A stretch of DNA of 64,000 nt, from the NCBI RefSeq assembly GCF_025994315.1, contig NZ_BAQE01000012.1; one strand, given 5' to 3'. Position 1 is the stretch's first letter. Each line of letters opens with the position of its first letter. Made by a program: the position numbers and the translations under genes. The stretch is from Swaminathania salitolerans (GTDB lineage Bacteria > Pseudomonadota > Alphaproteobacteria > Acetobacterales > Acetobacteraceae). A model generated the notes under the pieces. That model saw only the letters and a list, made by a program, of their open reading frames with translations. It had not been told where the DNA came from and searched no databases. Below, in pieces: positions 10,101-17,851 of this stretch.

Positions 10101-10265
10101 ATTTTCGAGCAGTCCTGGGGGCCTCATCTCGACCGGGACAGGACGCTGCGCGTTCTTGCGAGCGGCTATTCCTGCCGGAGCCAGGTCGAGCGGTTCCGCG
10201 GACGGTCCCTCGATCATCCGCTTTGCGTGCTGCTCGAACGCCTCAGAGAAAGACGGATCTCCTGA
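7194..10265 (+). CDS. YdiJ-type FAD/4Fe-4S D-2-hydroxyacid dehydrogenase
   Basis: 1023 residues, close to E. coli YdiJ (about 1018), which oxidises D-2-hydroxyglutarate. The N-terminal half is a VAO/PCMH FAD-binding oxidase (APRGGGTGTNGQSLTAG at about 82-98, FAPELSTSNRATIGGMISTDASGQG) with a FAD-linked C-terminal domain that contains FGHVDAGVLHVRP. The second half carries a CxxCxxCxxxCP cluster motif (CLACKSCTSQCP, about residue 673), an MHCNGNGAC motif near 577 and a CCG motif (TGCCGMSGTFGHE, about 949), as in GlpC/LutA-type electron-transfer domains. The ATG at 7194 fits better than the TTG nine codons upstream. It is probably cytoplasmic or membrane-associated; the substrate (D-2-hydroxyglutarate or D-lactate-like) is inferred from the family. 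Confidence 0.88.
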   Translation: MNMIAVLDQVPGNDANHVSFLEALKEEGFEGEIETGHDVRLVHATDNSIYQRHPEAVVFPRHRPDLVRLARLAGEARFRSVVLAPRGGGTGTNGQSLTAGIVVDLSRHMNRILEIDPVGKWVRVEPGVVKDQLNAAVAAHGLFFAPELSTSNRATIGGMISTDASGQGSCTYGKTRDHVLSVSTVLLGGESLETGPCDEAALAGLRSGTGRVAEIVGCVADIWEAEKETIARVFPPLNRCLTGYDLRHLRDDEGRFDLTGLLCGSEGTLGFLAEAKLSLLEIPTHSILVNIRYDSFMDALRDARALIALRPLSIETIDSRVLGLAMQDFIWDSVEAYFPQDEAGPAQGINLVEFAGHDAAALRETVEAFLVHLRQDGTVRRRGHTLAEGRNAVARVYAMRKRAVGLLGNVQGEARPQPFVEDTAVPPERLAAFIEEFRALLDAYGLDYGMFGHVDAGVLHVRPLLDMRDPAQAALIRPLSDAVFALTRRYGGLLWGEHGKGVRSEYVPAVFGPLYPSLQRIKTVFDPFNQLNPGKIATPEAQQEETGGLLQIDRVPFRGDQDRQIPDPVWKGFGAAMHCNGNGACFNYDQDDPMCPSWKATRDRRFSPKGRASLFREWVRLQSRSGADIAALERLSIARPIRSAVRAIPATFRRRAHAPQDFSHRLYDSLATCLACKSCTSQCPVKVDVPDFRARFLALYHRRYARPLRDYAVGFIEYGLPVLSKVSRIYNVAAGFAPMKRFVARCLGLVDMPSMGRATLTETCRRWNVLPATPERLALLSPGERSRSVVLLPDMFTRHFEPGLVSAFVELAARCGQQVYLAESLASGKPLHVHGFLGLFAWQARRNAAWLRGLASANVPIVGLDPAMTLIYRQEYRKLAGVGTVPDVLLPQEWLQDVLPVLPAQGDRDGTAYVYLGHCTEKTALTGSGAAWQDLFGRVGVPLAIGKTGCCGMSGTFGHEARNVETSRVIFEQSWGPHLDRDRTLRVLASGYSCRSQVERFRGRSLDHPLCVLLERLRERRIS

Positions 10266-10348
10266 AACGGGGGCAGGGCGGACATACCCGGCGCTACGAC
10301 GCCCGGGTCGATTGACAGGTGCGATGAGGCATTCTATTCGCGCATTAC

Positions 10349-10367
10349 GCAAATGATAGTCGTTCTC
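10349..10367. promoter_or_regulatory. Fur-box-like operator upstream of siderophore receptor
   Basis: GCAAATGATAGTCGTTCTC matches the classic 19-bp Fur box (GATAATGATAATCATTATC) at 14 of 19 positions by my alignment, including the core AATGATA. It lies 34 bases before the receptor ATG at 10401, where a ferric-uptake repressor would block transcription under iron sufficiency. Confidence 0.65.
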
Positions 10368-10400
10368 ATTTGAGGGCGATCCGCGTCTTGTTGCAGGGAT

Positions 10401-12665
10401 ATGATGATCGTCTCGTTACGCCGGAGTCTGGCTGTGTCCGTATGTCTTCTGGTCGCACCGGCCTGTGCGTTTGCCGGGAGCGATCGAGGCGATGAAACAG
10501 ACGCCCCGGCTCATGCCTCGCGCGGGACCGCTATCGGGCCCGGAGAGGGGACGGAGCCGGAAACCCGATCCGATTCCGGGTCGGATTCCGGGTCTGACTC
10601 CGATTCCGGGTCCGACACCGATCCGCTGGCGCCACGCAGGCCGGTCCGGGAGACGATCCGGGTCTCGGGGCGGCGCCCGCCTTTTCTCGCCCGTGCGACG
10701 CAAGCTGCGACAAAGAGCGACACGCCGCTCGAGCTGATCCCCCAGAACGTCACGGTCATCACCCGCCAGCGCATGACGTTACTCAATGCACGCACGCTCT
10801 CCGAGGCGATCCGTTATACGGCCGGTGTTTCCGATTACGGCTCCAAGGACGATCCTCGCGGATATTTCGGCACGATCCGGGGATTTTCGCCCGATATCTA
10901 TCTCGATGGCACGCGGGCACCGGATGCGAGTAGCGCACAATCCTTCAGCATCGAACCCTGGGGGCTGGAAGAAATGGATGTCCTGCGTGGGGCCTCTTCG
11001 GCCCTGTACGGATCGGGGCAGCTCGGCGGGATCGTCAACGCCGTCAGCAAGCGTCCGCGCCCGGACCAGACCGATGAGCTATCGTTCCAGACGGGTGCCT
11101 ATGGCCGCGTTCAGGGCGCGGCAGATCTGGGCGGTGCGTTCGATGGCGACAAGGCCTGGCTGTGGCGGCTGAACGGTCTGATCCGCAAATCCGGCAGCTA
11201 TGCACGCAATATCAGGAACAACGAGATCTATGTGGCGCCCGCTCTGAGCTGGCGCCCGGACCGGGAGACGGTCTTTACGCTTCTGTCCAGTTTCGAACAG
11301 CTCGATGCGGGATCGACGGCGCAGTTCCTTCCGGCATCGGGAACGGTATTTCCGTCCCGCTGGGGGCGGATCGCTCGCAATATCCTGACCAGCGATGCCG
11401 ATTACGACGTGTATTCCAAGCGACAGGCGGCGGTGGGGTATCACTTCGCGCATGAGATCCTGCCGCACTGGTCCATCGTCCAGAACATGCGATACGCTCA
11501 TCTCGATGTTCTCTACCGTTTCGTGACGACGACCGGGCTGTCCGCGAGCCAGAGAGAGATCGCCCGTCGTGCGCTGAACCAGCAGGGCAACTACAACACG
11601 GTCACGCTCGATACGCGTTCGGTCGCCACATTCGCGACGGGATTGCTGCATCATACCGTTCTGACCGGCATCGATTTCCGGAGCGATTTTCTCGCCAACC
11701 GGCGTGGACAGAGAGCGGCGCCGTCGCTCGATCTCTATGCACCCCGATATCGCAGGATCGTCTGGCCCGCCTATGCCTCGACGATCAGCACCAACCAGAC
11801 CGGAACCGATACAGGGCTCTATGTTCAGGATCAGTCCCGGTTCGGGCGATGGTTCCTGACCCTTTCGGGGCGGGGCGATTTCACGCAGGGTCTGACGGTG
11901 GACAACCGGAGCGGGGGAAGAACCCCGCAGGAAAACGACGCGTTCACCGGAAGGGTGGGGCTGGTCTATCGTTCGGGTGCGGGTCTGAATCCCTATATCT
12001 CCTATGCGACGTCGTTCCAGCCGGTCACCGGCACGGATGTGTCGGGCAAGGCCTTCGTTCCCATGACCGGGCGGCAGATCGAGGCGGGCGTGAAATATCG
12101 CCCCGCGCCGCTGCGCGGTCTGGACGATCTCATGCTGACGGCCGATGTCTTCTCGCTGACCGAAAACAATGTCCTGACCCCGGATCCGGTCAACACGTCC
12201 TTCAGCGTCCAGACCGGACAGCAGAGAACCCGGGGCGTCGAATGCGAGGGCTCCGGGCGGCTTCCGGGAGGGATCGATTTCATCGCAAGCTTCACCTGGC
12301 AGGACCCGCGCGTGACCCGCTCGAATGTCGTCGCCCGGATCGGGCAGCGTCCGGTGACGGTGCCGTCGCATATGGCCTCGTTCTTCCTCAGTCGCGATGT
12401 CGCGCTCGAAGGGCCGTGGCACGCCGGTATCGGGAGCGGAATGCGCTATACAGGCAATACGGCAGGCGCCCTGCCAGCGACTTTTCTGGTGCCTTCGCAG
12501 CTCGTCTGGGATCTGGAAGCGCATCTCGATCGCGGGCGCACGCGTCTGAAACTCAACGGAACGAATATTGCGGATCGTCGCTATGTAGCGATCTGCACGC
12601 GGGATACGGCCTGCGCCTGGGCGCCCGGTCGGGCCTTTTTCCTGACTCTTTCGCAACGGTGGTAG
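10401..12665 (+). CDS. TonB-dependent siderophore receptor
   Basis: 754-residue outer-membrane receptor. A signal peptide (ending about ACAFAG, residue 26) is followed by an acidic low-complexity linker of Ser/Asp/Gly repeats (about 50-72). A TonB-box-like ETIRVSG (about 85) comes next. The plug domain (about 100-230) has TPLELIPQNVTVITRQRM, a typical siderophore-receptor plug motif, and LRGASSALYGSGQLGGIVN. A beta-barrel runs to the C-terminal aromatic residue (TLSQRW). The FpvA/FhuE-type ferric-siderophore family fits. A Fur-box-like site precedes it. The ligand is unknown, and no siderophore synthesis genes are nearby. It is similar in layout to the second receptor at 61375. Confidence 0.93.
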   Translation: MMIVSLRRSLAVSVCLLVAPACAFAGSDRGDETDAPAHASRGTAIGPGEGTEPETRSDSGSDSGSDSDSGSDTDPLAPRRPVRETIRVSGRRPPFLARATQAATKSDTPLELIPQNVTVITRQRMTLLNARTLSEAIRYTAGVSDYGSKDDPRGYFGTIRGFSPDIYLDGTRAPDASSAQSFSIEPWGLEEMDVLRGASSALYGSGQLGGIVNAVSKRPRPDQTDELSFQTGAYGRVQGAADLGGAFDGDKAWLWRLNGLIRKSGSYARNIRNNEIYVAPALSWRPDRETVFTLLSSFEQLDAGSTAQFLPASGTVFPSRWGRIARNILTSDADYDVYSKRQAAVGYHFAHEILPHWSIVQNMRYAHLDVLYRFVTTTGLSASQREIARRALNQQGNYNTVTLDTRSVATFATGLLHHTVLTGIDFRSDFLANRRGQRAAPSLDLYAPRYRRIVWPAYASTISTNQTGTDTGLYVQDQSRFGRWFLTLSGRGDFTQGLTVDNRSGGRTPQENDAFTGRVGLVYRSGAGLNPYISYATSFQPVTGTDVSGKAFVPMTGRQIEAGVKYRPAPLRGLDDLMLTADVFSLTENNVLTPDPVNTSFSVQTGQQRTRGVECEGSGRLPGGIDFIASFTWQDPRVTRSNVVARIGQRPVTVPSHMASFFLSRDVALEGPWHAGIGSGMRYTGNTAGALPATFLVPSQLVWDLEAHLDRGRTRLKLNGTNIADRRYVAICTRDTACAWAPGRAFFLTLSQRW
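10572..10625. repeat. in-frame repeat encoding a Ser-Asp-Gly linker
   Basis: Copies of GATTCCGGGTC with variable tails occur at about 10572, 10584 and 10602, two of them inside an 18-base unit. They encode the Ser-Asp-Gly-Ser-Asp linker between the signal peptide and the TonB box of the receptor. Changes by whole units would lengthen or shorten the linker without breaking the frame. Confidence 0.75.
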
Positions 12666-12734
12666 AGGACCGGTGCCGGAGGACCGCTGCCAGAGGACTG
12701 GTGCCAGAGGACTGGTGCCAGAGGACCGGATCGG
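12665..12734. repeat. five tandem 14-bp units between convergent genes
   Basis: Consecutive 14-base units start at 12665, 12679, 12693, 12707 and 12721, each beginning GAGGAC. Units three and four are identical (GAGGACTGGTGCCA); the others differ by one to a few bases. The block fills nearly the whole gap between the receptor stop (12665) and the hrpB stop (12747, opposite strand). No spacers are present, so it is not a CRISPR. Confidence 0.9.
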
Positions 12735-12746
12735 TCGATCCGTAGC

Positions 12747-15263
12747 CTAGCGTCTGCGCGCGGGCGGGGCGGCGAGGGCGGGATTCTCCGGCCAGTCATG
12801 GCGGGGGTATCGCCCCCGCATGTCACGGCGCATATCCGCCCAGCCCGTGGACCAGAAAGAAGCGAGATCGGCCGTGATCGCCTGGGGGCGTCCGGCAGGG
12901 GAAAGCAGCGCGAAGCGTAGAGAGACGCGTCCGTTGGCGAGGCGAGGTGTCTCCCTGAGACCGTAATAGGATTGCGCCCGGGCGGAAACGAGAGGAACGG
13001 GCGCGCAATAATCGATCCGCGCCGTCCCACCGGGGAGGGTGAGAGACGCCGGGAGATCCTGATCGAGTTGCCTCAGCGCCGGATAGGGCAGGATCTGACG
13101 CAGGAGCGCGTGCAGATCGAGCGTCTGGATCTGGGCGAGACGGGTCACGCCCTCGAGATAGGGGGCGAGCCATTCCTCCAGCGTTCCGCCGAGTTCCTCA
13201 TCGCCGAGATCGGGCAGGGTTTCGTCGAGACAGGCGCGTGCCAGAGCGAGACGGGCGCGGAACTGGTGGCAGGCATCGGTCCAGGGCAGGCTGCCCGTCA
13301 GATCGGCACGGATACGCGACAGAATGAGCGCGCGGGCTTCTTCCGGACTTGCCGGGACCGAACGGTCTCGCAGGACCAGTGTTCCCAGTCGCAGGCGTTT
13401 GCGGGCGATGACGCTGCCGGTCGAGGGGTCGAGCGCGGTCTCGATCTGCTCGCTCATGCGGGCGAGGAGCGTTCCGGGCAGGTTGGCGGCATCGAGCGCG
13501 GCGGCAAGACAGATCTCGGTCGCCGTACGGACATGGAGGGCCGGAGCCACGAGCAGCGTTTCCCCGCAGAGGCCATCCGTTGCGGAAAGCCGCGCCGACC
13601 CGCCGCCCGAGAGCCGGTAGCGTCCGCGTTCGCCCGCCGCCTGTGCGACGCGGTCGGGGAAACCGGCAGCCAGAAGGGAGGCAACGCATCCCGGATCGTA
13701 GGCAATGCGCTGTTTCAGGCCGAGACGCGCCCGGTATCGCTGAGCCGATTGTCGGATACGTGCCAGACTGGCCCGATCCGCCGTGGGATGCGGCATGTCC
13801 CCTTCGATCACTGCGAGGCGATTGTGGATATCGGCAGGGATGAGCGGCTTTTTCTGTCCGGGAACGACGCGGATGCGCAAGGGGTCGCGCTCCTCGAGCA
13901 GGGCCGCAAGAAGAGCGGCCGTCGCTTTCTCCGGCCCCGATCGGGCCGCGCACATCATGGCGGCCAGACGCGGCTGGGTGCCCAGCCGTGCCATGGCCTT
14001 GCCGAGCGGGGTGATACGGCTATCGTCGTCGAGGGCGCCGAGCGTCCGGAGCAGCGCGATGGCCGCCTGGCAGGCGCCCGATGGCGGCGGGTCGAGCAGG
14101 GGAAGCGCTTCCGGCGCCGTGCCCATGACCTCGCGCCAGGCCGCAGTATCGAGACAGTGACCCGAGAGATCGCTCGAGAGAATTTCGGGCAGGTCATGCA
14201 GGGCGAGACTCCGGCCTGTGGCTTCGGTCCACAGACGATAGGCGATGCCCGGTGCCTCACGCCCGGCGCGTCCGGCCCGCTGCGTTGCGGTCGCACGCGA
14301 TATGCGTATCGTCTCGAGACGCGACAGGCCCGAACCGGGGTCGAGCCGGGGCGTGCGATGAAAACCGCCATCGACGACGATCCGTACCCCCGGCACGGTG
14401 AGGGAGGTCTCGGCAATCGAGGTGGCGAGAACCACTTTCCGTTCCGTCTGCGGGCTGAGGGCCAGATCCTGTTCCCGCGTGTCGAGCTCTCCATAGAGCG
14501 GAAGAATACGGAGATCGAGATCGGAGAGGAGCGCGGCGCAGCGCCGGATTTCTCCCGCGCCGGGAAGAAAGGCGAGAATATCGCCGTCCTCGGAGGCAAG
14601 AAGGCTGCGCACGGCGCGCGCCACAGCCTCGGGCAGATCGCGCAGGGCAGCGATGTCCCTCGGGGCATGACGGATGTCGAGCGGAAATCCGCGCCCTTCG
14701 CTCTCGATGAGCGTGGCATCGAGCAGGGAGGCGAAAGCGCGGCCATCGGTGGTGGCCGACATGGCCACGAGACGAAGCTCCGGCCTCAGGCTGCGCTGCA
14801 GATCGCAGGCGAGTGCAAGAACCGTGTCGAGATCGAGCGAGCGTTCATGCACCTCGTCGAACAGGATGCCAGCCACGCCCTCGAGCAGAGGATCGCCCAG
14901 AAGGCGACGCAGCAGAAGCCCTTCGGTGACGACCTCGATGCGGGTCTCTGCGCTGACTGCGGAATCGGTGCGGGTGCGGAAACCGACCGTGCGTCCCGTT
15001 TCCTCCCCCAGAAGCGCCGCCATCCGTCTGGCGGCACTGCGCACGGCGACCCGTCTGGGTTCCACCACGAGCAGCCGTCCGTCCTGTCGCCACGGGGCTT
15101 GCAGAAGATGAAGCGGCACCAATGTTGTCTTGCCTGCGCCCGGTGGCGCGACAAGGACGGCATTGCGCCCGGCATCGAGTGTTGCGATCAGCTCGGGAAG
15201 CGTTGCCGAAACCGGAAGGACGGGAAGCGAAATGAGATTGGCGGGCAATTCAGGACCGGTCAT
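12747..15263 (-). CDS. hrpB: ATP-dependent helicase HrpB
   Basis: 838-residue DEAH-type helicase, close to E. coli HrpB (about 809). Walker A is APPGAGKTT at 39-47, the DEVH box lies at 136-139 (ILFDEVHERS), and motif III is in VAMSATTD. The helicase C region has VLATSIAETSLTVPGVRIVVDGG and QRAGRAGREAPG. The C-terminal HrpB-specific domain is present. The open frame runs 85 codons further upstream, but that part overlaps the divergent dsbD-type gene and lacks family character; MTGPELPAN matches a normal helicase N terminus. Its biological role in bacteria is poorly defined. It diverges from the thiol-disulfide protein gene across about 50 bases. Confidence 0.93.
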   Translation of the reverse strand: MTGPELPANLISLPVLPVSATLPELIATLDAGRNAVLVAPPGAGKTTLVPLHLLQAPWRQDGRLLVVEPRRVAVRSAARRMAALLGEETGRTVGFRTRTDSAVSAETRIEVVTEGLLLRRLLGDPLLEGVAGILFDEVHERSLDLDTVLALACDLQRSLRPELRLVAMSATTDGRAFASLLDATLIESEGRGFPLDIRHAPRDIAALRDLPEAVARAVRSLLASEDGDILAFLPGAGEIRRCAALLSDLDLRILPLYGELDTREQDLALSPQTERKVVLATSIAETSLTVPGVRIVVDGGFHRTPRLDPGSGLSRLETIRISRATATQRAGRAGREAPGIAYRLWTEATGRSLALHDLPEILSSDLSGHCLDTAAWREVMGTAPEALPLLDPPPSGACQAAIALLRTLGALDDDSRITPLGKAMARLGTQPRLAAMMCAARSGPEKATAALLAALLEERDPLRIRVVPGQKKPLIPADIHNRLAVIEGDMPHPTADRASLARIRQSAQRYRARLGLKQRIAYDPGCVASLLAAGFPDRVAQAAGERGRYRLSGGGSARLSATDGLCGETLLVAPALHVRTATEICLAAALDAANLPGTLLARMSEQIETALDPSTGSVIARKRLRLGTLVLRDRSVPASPEEARALILSRIRADLTGSLPWTDACHQFRARLALARACLDETLPDLGDEELGGTLEEWLAPYLEGVTRLAQIQTLDLHALLRQILPYPALRQLDQDLPASLTLPGGTARIDYCAPVPLVSARAQSYYGLRETPRLANGRVSLRFALLSPAGRPQAITADLASFWSTGWADMRRDMRGRYPRHDWPENPALAAPPARRR

Positions 15264-15315
15264 AATGACCTGTATGGCGCGTCCATGGGGCGGTCGGCAA
15301 ATTCCTCTGTCTTTC

Positions 15316-17523
15316 ATGGTCGTACCGATGCTGCGTTCGCTCGCCCTGCTCGTTTTCGTTCTTGCGCCGTTTCTGGGCCACGCTGCCCGGGCAGCGGAAA
15401 GCCTGCCCGTGATCACCGCCCATGACACCGCGACGCTGGTCACGGATCGCGATCGCGCTTCCCCCGGGGAGACACTGGGTGTGGGGTTGCGTCTGCAGCT
15501 CAAACCGGGCTGGCACACCTACTGGCTCAATCCGGGCGATGCAGGCGAGGCGCCACGTCTGGAGACCGATGCGGCGGGCGCGCTGACGGGGCAGGCCAGT
15601 CGGATCCTGTTCCCGACCCCGGTGCGCATCAGCGAAGGCGGGCTGATGTCCTACGCCTATACAGGCGACGTCCTGCTGCCCCAGGAGCTGCACCTCTCAG
15701 GTCCGGCCTCCGGGGATGCGTCCGGACATGTGACCCTGAAGGCGCATGCCGAATGGCTCGTCTGCGCCGCGACCTGCGTGCCGGAGCACGGCGATTTCAC
15801 GGTAACGCTTCCCGTGGACCGGGCCCCCGTGAGTAATGTCTCCGCGAATCAGGGCCCGAGGGATCGGGCCAGCCCCTCTCCCGCTATGCGGGGCGACGCA
15901 TCGCCCCAGGCCGGGCTTTTTCACGATGCGCTGCAGGCGCGTCCCGTTCCCTCGCCTTTCCGCGCCAGCGTCTCGCCGGATGGCGTTCTCGAACTCGAGG
16001 GACAGGGGCTTTCGCCCCGATCCGTTCACAAGGCATGGTTCATGCCTTCGGCGAGCGGCGTGATCGATCAGGTCGCGCCCCAGAAACTCGCAACGGCTCC
16101 CGGCCGGATCAGCCTCGATCTGCGCTGGGTCGAAGGTGCAGAAAAACCGCATGATCTCTCGGGGATCGTCGTCTTGCAGGACGATGCGGGTCAGCAGACG
16201 CCGCTCTGGATCGATGCGCCTCTCTCCGCCGGATCGGCGGGGGCTGGCGGCAGTGGCGCGGCTCCGGTGGACGCACAGGATGCGGCGCATGAGGCCCTTG
16301 CGCCGTCCCTCTTGCGGATGCTGGTTTTCGCTTTTGCGGGCGGGCTTATTCTCAATCTCATGCCCTGCGTCTTCCCGGTTCTTGCCATGAAGGCGTTTTC
16401 TCTCGCCCGATTGGGGGGGAGTGCCCGCAGGGCGCAGATCGGCAGTGCCCTGGCCTATACGCTGGGCGTGATGGGCAGCTTTGCCGCGCTCGGCGCCGCC
16501 ATGATCGTGCTGCGCGGCGTCGGATCCGCGGCGGGATGGGGGTTCCAGTTCCAGTCACCTGTTTTCGTCATAGGTGTGGCCTGGCTCCTGGTCGCGATGG
16601 CGCTCAATCTGCTCGGCGTATTCGAAGTGACCTCGGGTCGCCTCGGTCAGGACGTCGTGCCGCGCCACGGACCATGGGGCGATATGCTGACCGGGTTGCT
16701 TGCCGTTATCGTGGCAACGCCCTGCACGGCGCCGTTCATGGGGGCTGCCATCGCGGGGGCTCTGGGTGGCCCGGCCTGGTCGGGGATGATCATCTTCATT
16801 GCCATGGGGCTCGGTCTGGCCGCACCCTATCTCGCAATCGCGACCATTCCGGTTCTGGCACGGCATATGCCGAAACCGGGGGCATGGATGGCAGTGCTGA
16901 AACAGGCGCTCGCATTTCCGCTTCTCGCCACCTCGGTGTGGCTGCTCTGGGTCGCCTGTATCCAGCGCGGTGCGATGATCGTGCCGATCGCTTTGGGGGG
17001 GGCAGTCGGGATCGGACTTGCGGGGTGGCTGTTCGGTCTGGCGCAGCGTCGGGCGATGATCGCTGGCGGCTCCGCCGCGGTCACGACCGGCCGTATTCTG
17101 TCCGTTCTGGTTCTGGTCCTTGTCGGCGCTGCCCTATGGCAGGTTCCGCAGGAGGTGGCACCGCCCATGCGCGGCGGAGACGGGACGGCGGAAAAAGCGG
17201 TTCCATACTCTCCTGAAAAGCTGACAGCGCTGAGAAAGGAGGGAAAGCCGGTGTTCATCGACATGACGGCGGCCTGGTGCATCACCTGTATGGTGAATGA
17301 GCGCGTGGCACTGCAGAAGGCGCCGGTGCAGAAGGCGTTTGCCGAGAAGGGGATCGTCTACATGAAAGGCGACTGGACGAATCGCGACCCCTCGATCAGC
17401 GCCTTTCTGCGCGATCACGGCCGTGACGGCGTGCCGCTCTATGTCTATTACGCCCCCCATCGCGACGGAGCGATCCTCCCCCAGATCCTGACCGTTTCCA
17501 CCGTTCTGGACGCCATACGCTGA
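15316..17523 (+). CDS. DsbD/ScsB-family thiol-disulfide reductase
   Basis: 735-residue membrane protein that carries electrons from cytoplasmic thioredoxin to the periplasm. A signal peptide (MVVPMLRSLALLVFVLAPFL, cleavage near HAARA) is followed by a large periplasmic N domain (about 28-300, LKPGWHTYWLNPGDAGEAP), a DsbD-type transmembrane core (about 330-600, with MPCVFPVLAMK and ATPCTAPFMGAA holding the redox cysteines) and a C-terminal thioredoxin domain with WCITC at 654-658. The N domain and the WCxxC form resemble alphaproteobacterial ScsB-like proteins more than E. coli DsbD. Starts at 15274 or 15328 are possible; 15316 gives the neatest signal peptide. It stands alone, so the periplasmic partner is unknown. 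Confidence 0.9.
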   Translation: MVVPMLRSLALLVFVLAPFLGHAARAAESLPVITAHDTATLVTDRDRASPGETLGVGLRLQLKPGWHTYWLNPGDAGEAPRLETDAAGALTGQASRILFPTPVRISEGGLMSYAYTGDVLLPQELHLSGPASGDASGHVTLKAHAEWLVCAATCVPEHGDFTVTLPVDRAPVSNVSANQGPRDRASPSPAMRGDASPQAGLFHDALQARPVPSPFRASVSPDGVLELEGQGLSPRSVHKAWFMPSASGVIDQVAPQKLATAPGRISLDLRWVEGAEKPHDLSGIVVLQDDAGQQTPLWIDAPLSAGSAGAGGSGAAPVDAQDAAHEALAPSLLRMLVFAFAGGLILNLMPCVFPVLAMKAFSLARLGGSARRAQIGSALAYTLGVMGSFAALGAAMIVLRGVGSAAGWGFQFQSPVFVIGVAWLLVAMALNLLGVFEVTSGRLGQDVVPRHGPWGDMLTGLLAVIVATPCTAPFMGAAIAGALGGPAWSGMIIFIAMGLGLAAPYLAIATIPVLARHMPKPGAWMAVLKQALAFPLLATSVWLLWVACIQRGAMIVPIALGGAVGIGLAGWLFGLAQRRAMIAGGSAAVTTGRILSVLVLVLVGAALWQVPQEVAPPMRGGDGTAEKAVPYSPEKLTALRKEGKPVFIDMTAAWCITCMVNERVALQKAPVQKAFAEKGIVYMKGDWTNRDPSISAFLRDHGRDGVPLYVYYAPHRDGAILPQILTVSTVLDAIR

Positions 17524-17535
17524 CGCCTTTCCCTG

Positions 17536-17556
17536 CGGGAGGTGGGGGTCCTCCCG
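17536..17556. terminator. hairpin between convergent dsbD-type and lipoprotein genes
   Basis: CGGGAGG (17536-17542) and CCTCCCG (17550-17556) form a 7-bp stem with a 7-base loop, between the stops of two convergent genes. There is no clear U-tract, so this is a weak terminator call. Confidence 0.4.
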
Positions 17557-17563
17557 ACCTGCC

Positions 17564-17851
17564 TTAAAATCCGCCTGCGCCGGTTTCCATGATGGGGCCG
17601 GAGAATCTGGAGCGGTGTCGGCCTGACCCTGTGCCTGTGGAAAGCGGTTCCTGTGTGCCGGTTCGGGAGTCGGTGGGCACGGCGACGCCCGTCCGGCCGA
17701 TCGGCCTCAGGAGCGCCGCCCGGCTGTCATCCTCCGGCGGAGGGGGCGGATGGGAACAGGCACAGAGACAGAAGGCGATGACGGCAGCCGTGAGCGTCGG
17801 GAGCGAACGGCGCGGGCGGGAGAAGCGACGGGACGTCGATGTCGGGATCAT
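17564..17851 (-). CDS. small putative lipoprotein coupled to the AraC regulator
   Basis: 95 residues. The N terminus is arginine-rich (RRFSRPRRS), then hydrophobic (LTAAVIAFCLCAC), ending in a lipobox-like LCAC followed by SHPPPPPEDD. This looks like a lipoprotein signal with Cys at about residue 32. The rest is a low-complexity Arg/Thr/Gly/Pro tail with no recognised domain. The start codon overlaps the AraC stop as ATGA (17848-17851), which argues for real translation by coupling. It could still be a spurious frame in GC-rich DNA; the position -2 cysteine of the lipobox is unusual. Confidence 0.5.
   Translation of the reverse strand: MIPTSTSRRFSRPRRSLPTLTAAVIAFCLCACSHPPPPPEDDSRAALLRPIGRTGVAVPTDSRTGTQEPLSTGTGSGRHRSRFSGPIMETGAGGF

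Noticed and set aside
7152..10352. 1066-codon open frame on the minus strand opposite the YdiJ-type gene
   Set aside because: It is antisense to a gene with clear FAD and Fe-S motifs and shows Arg/Pro/Gly/His-rich shadow composition without any domain. Long antisense frames are expected in this GC-rich DNA.
12665..12734. Possible CRISPR array
   Set aside because: The 14-base units are directly adjacent with no spacers, and no cas genes are near. It is a simple tandem repeat.
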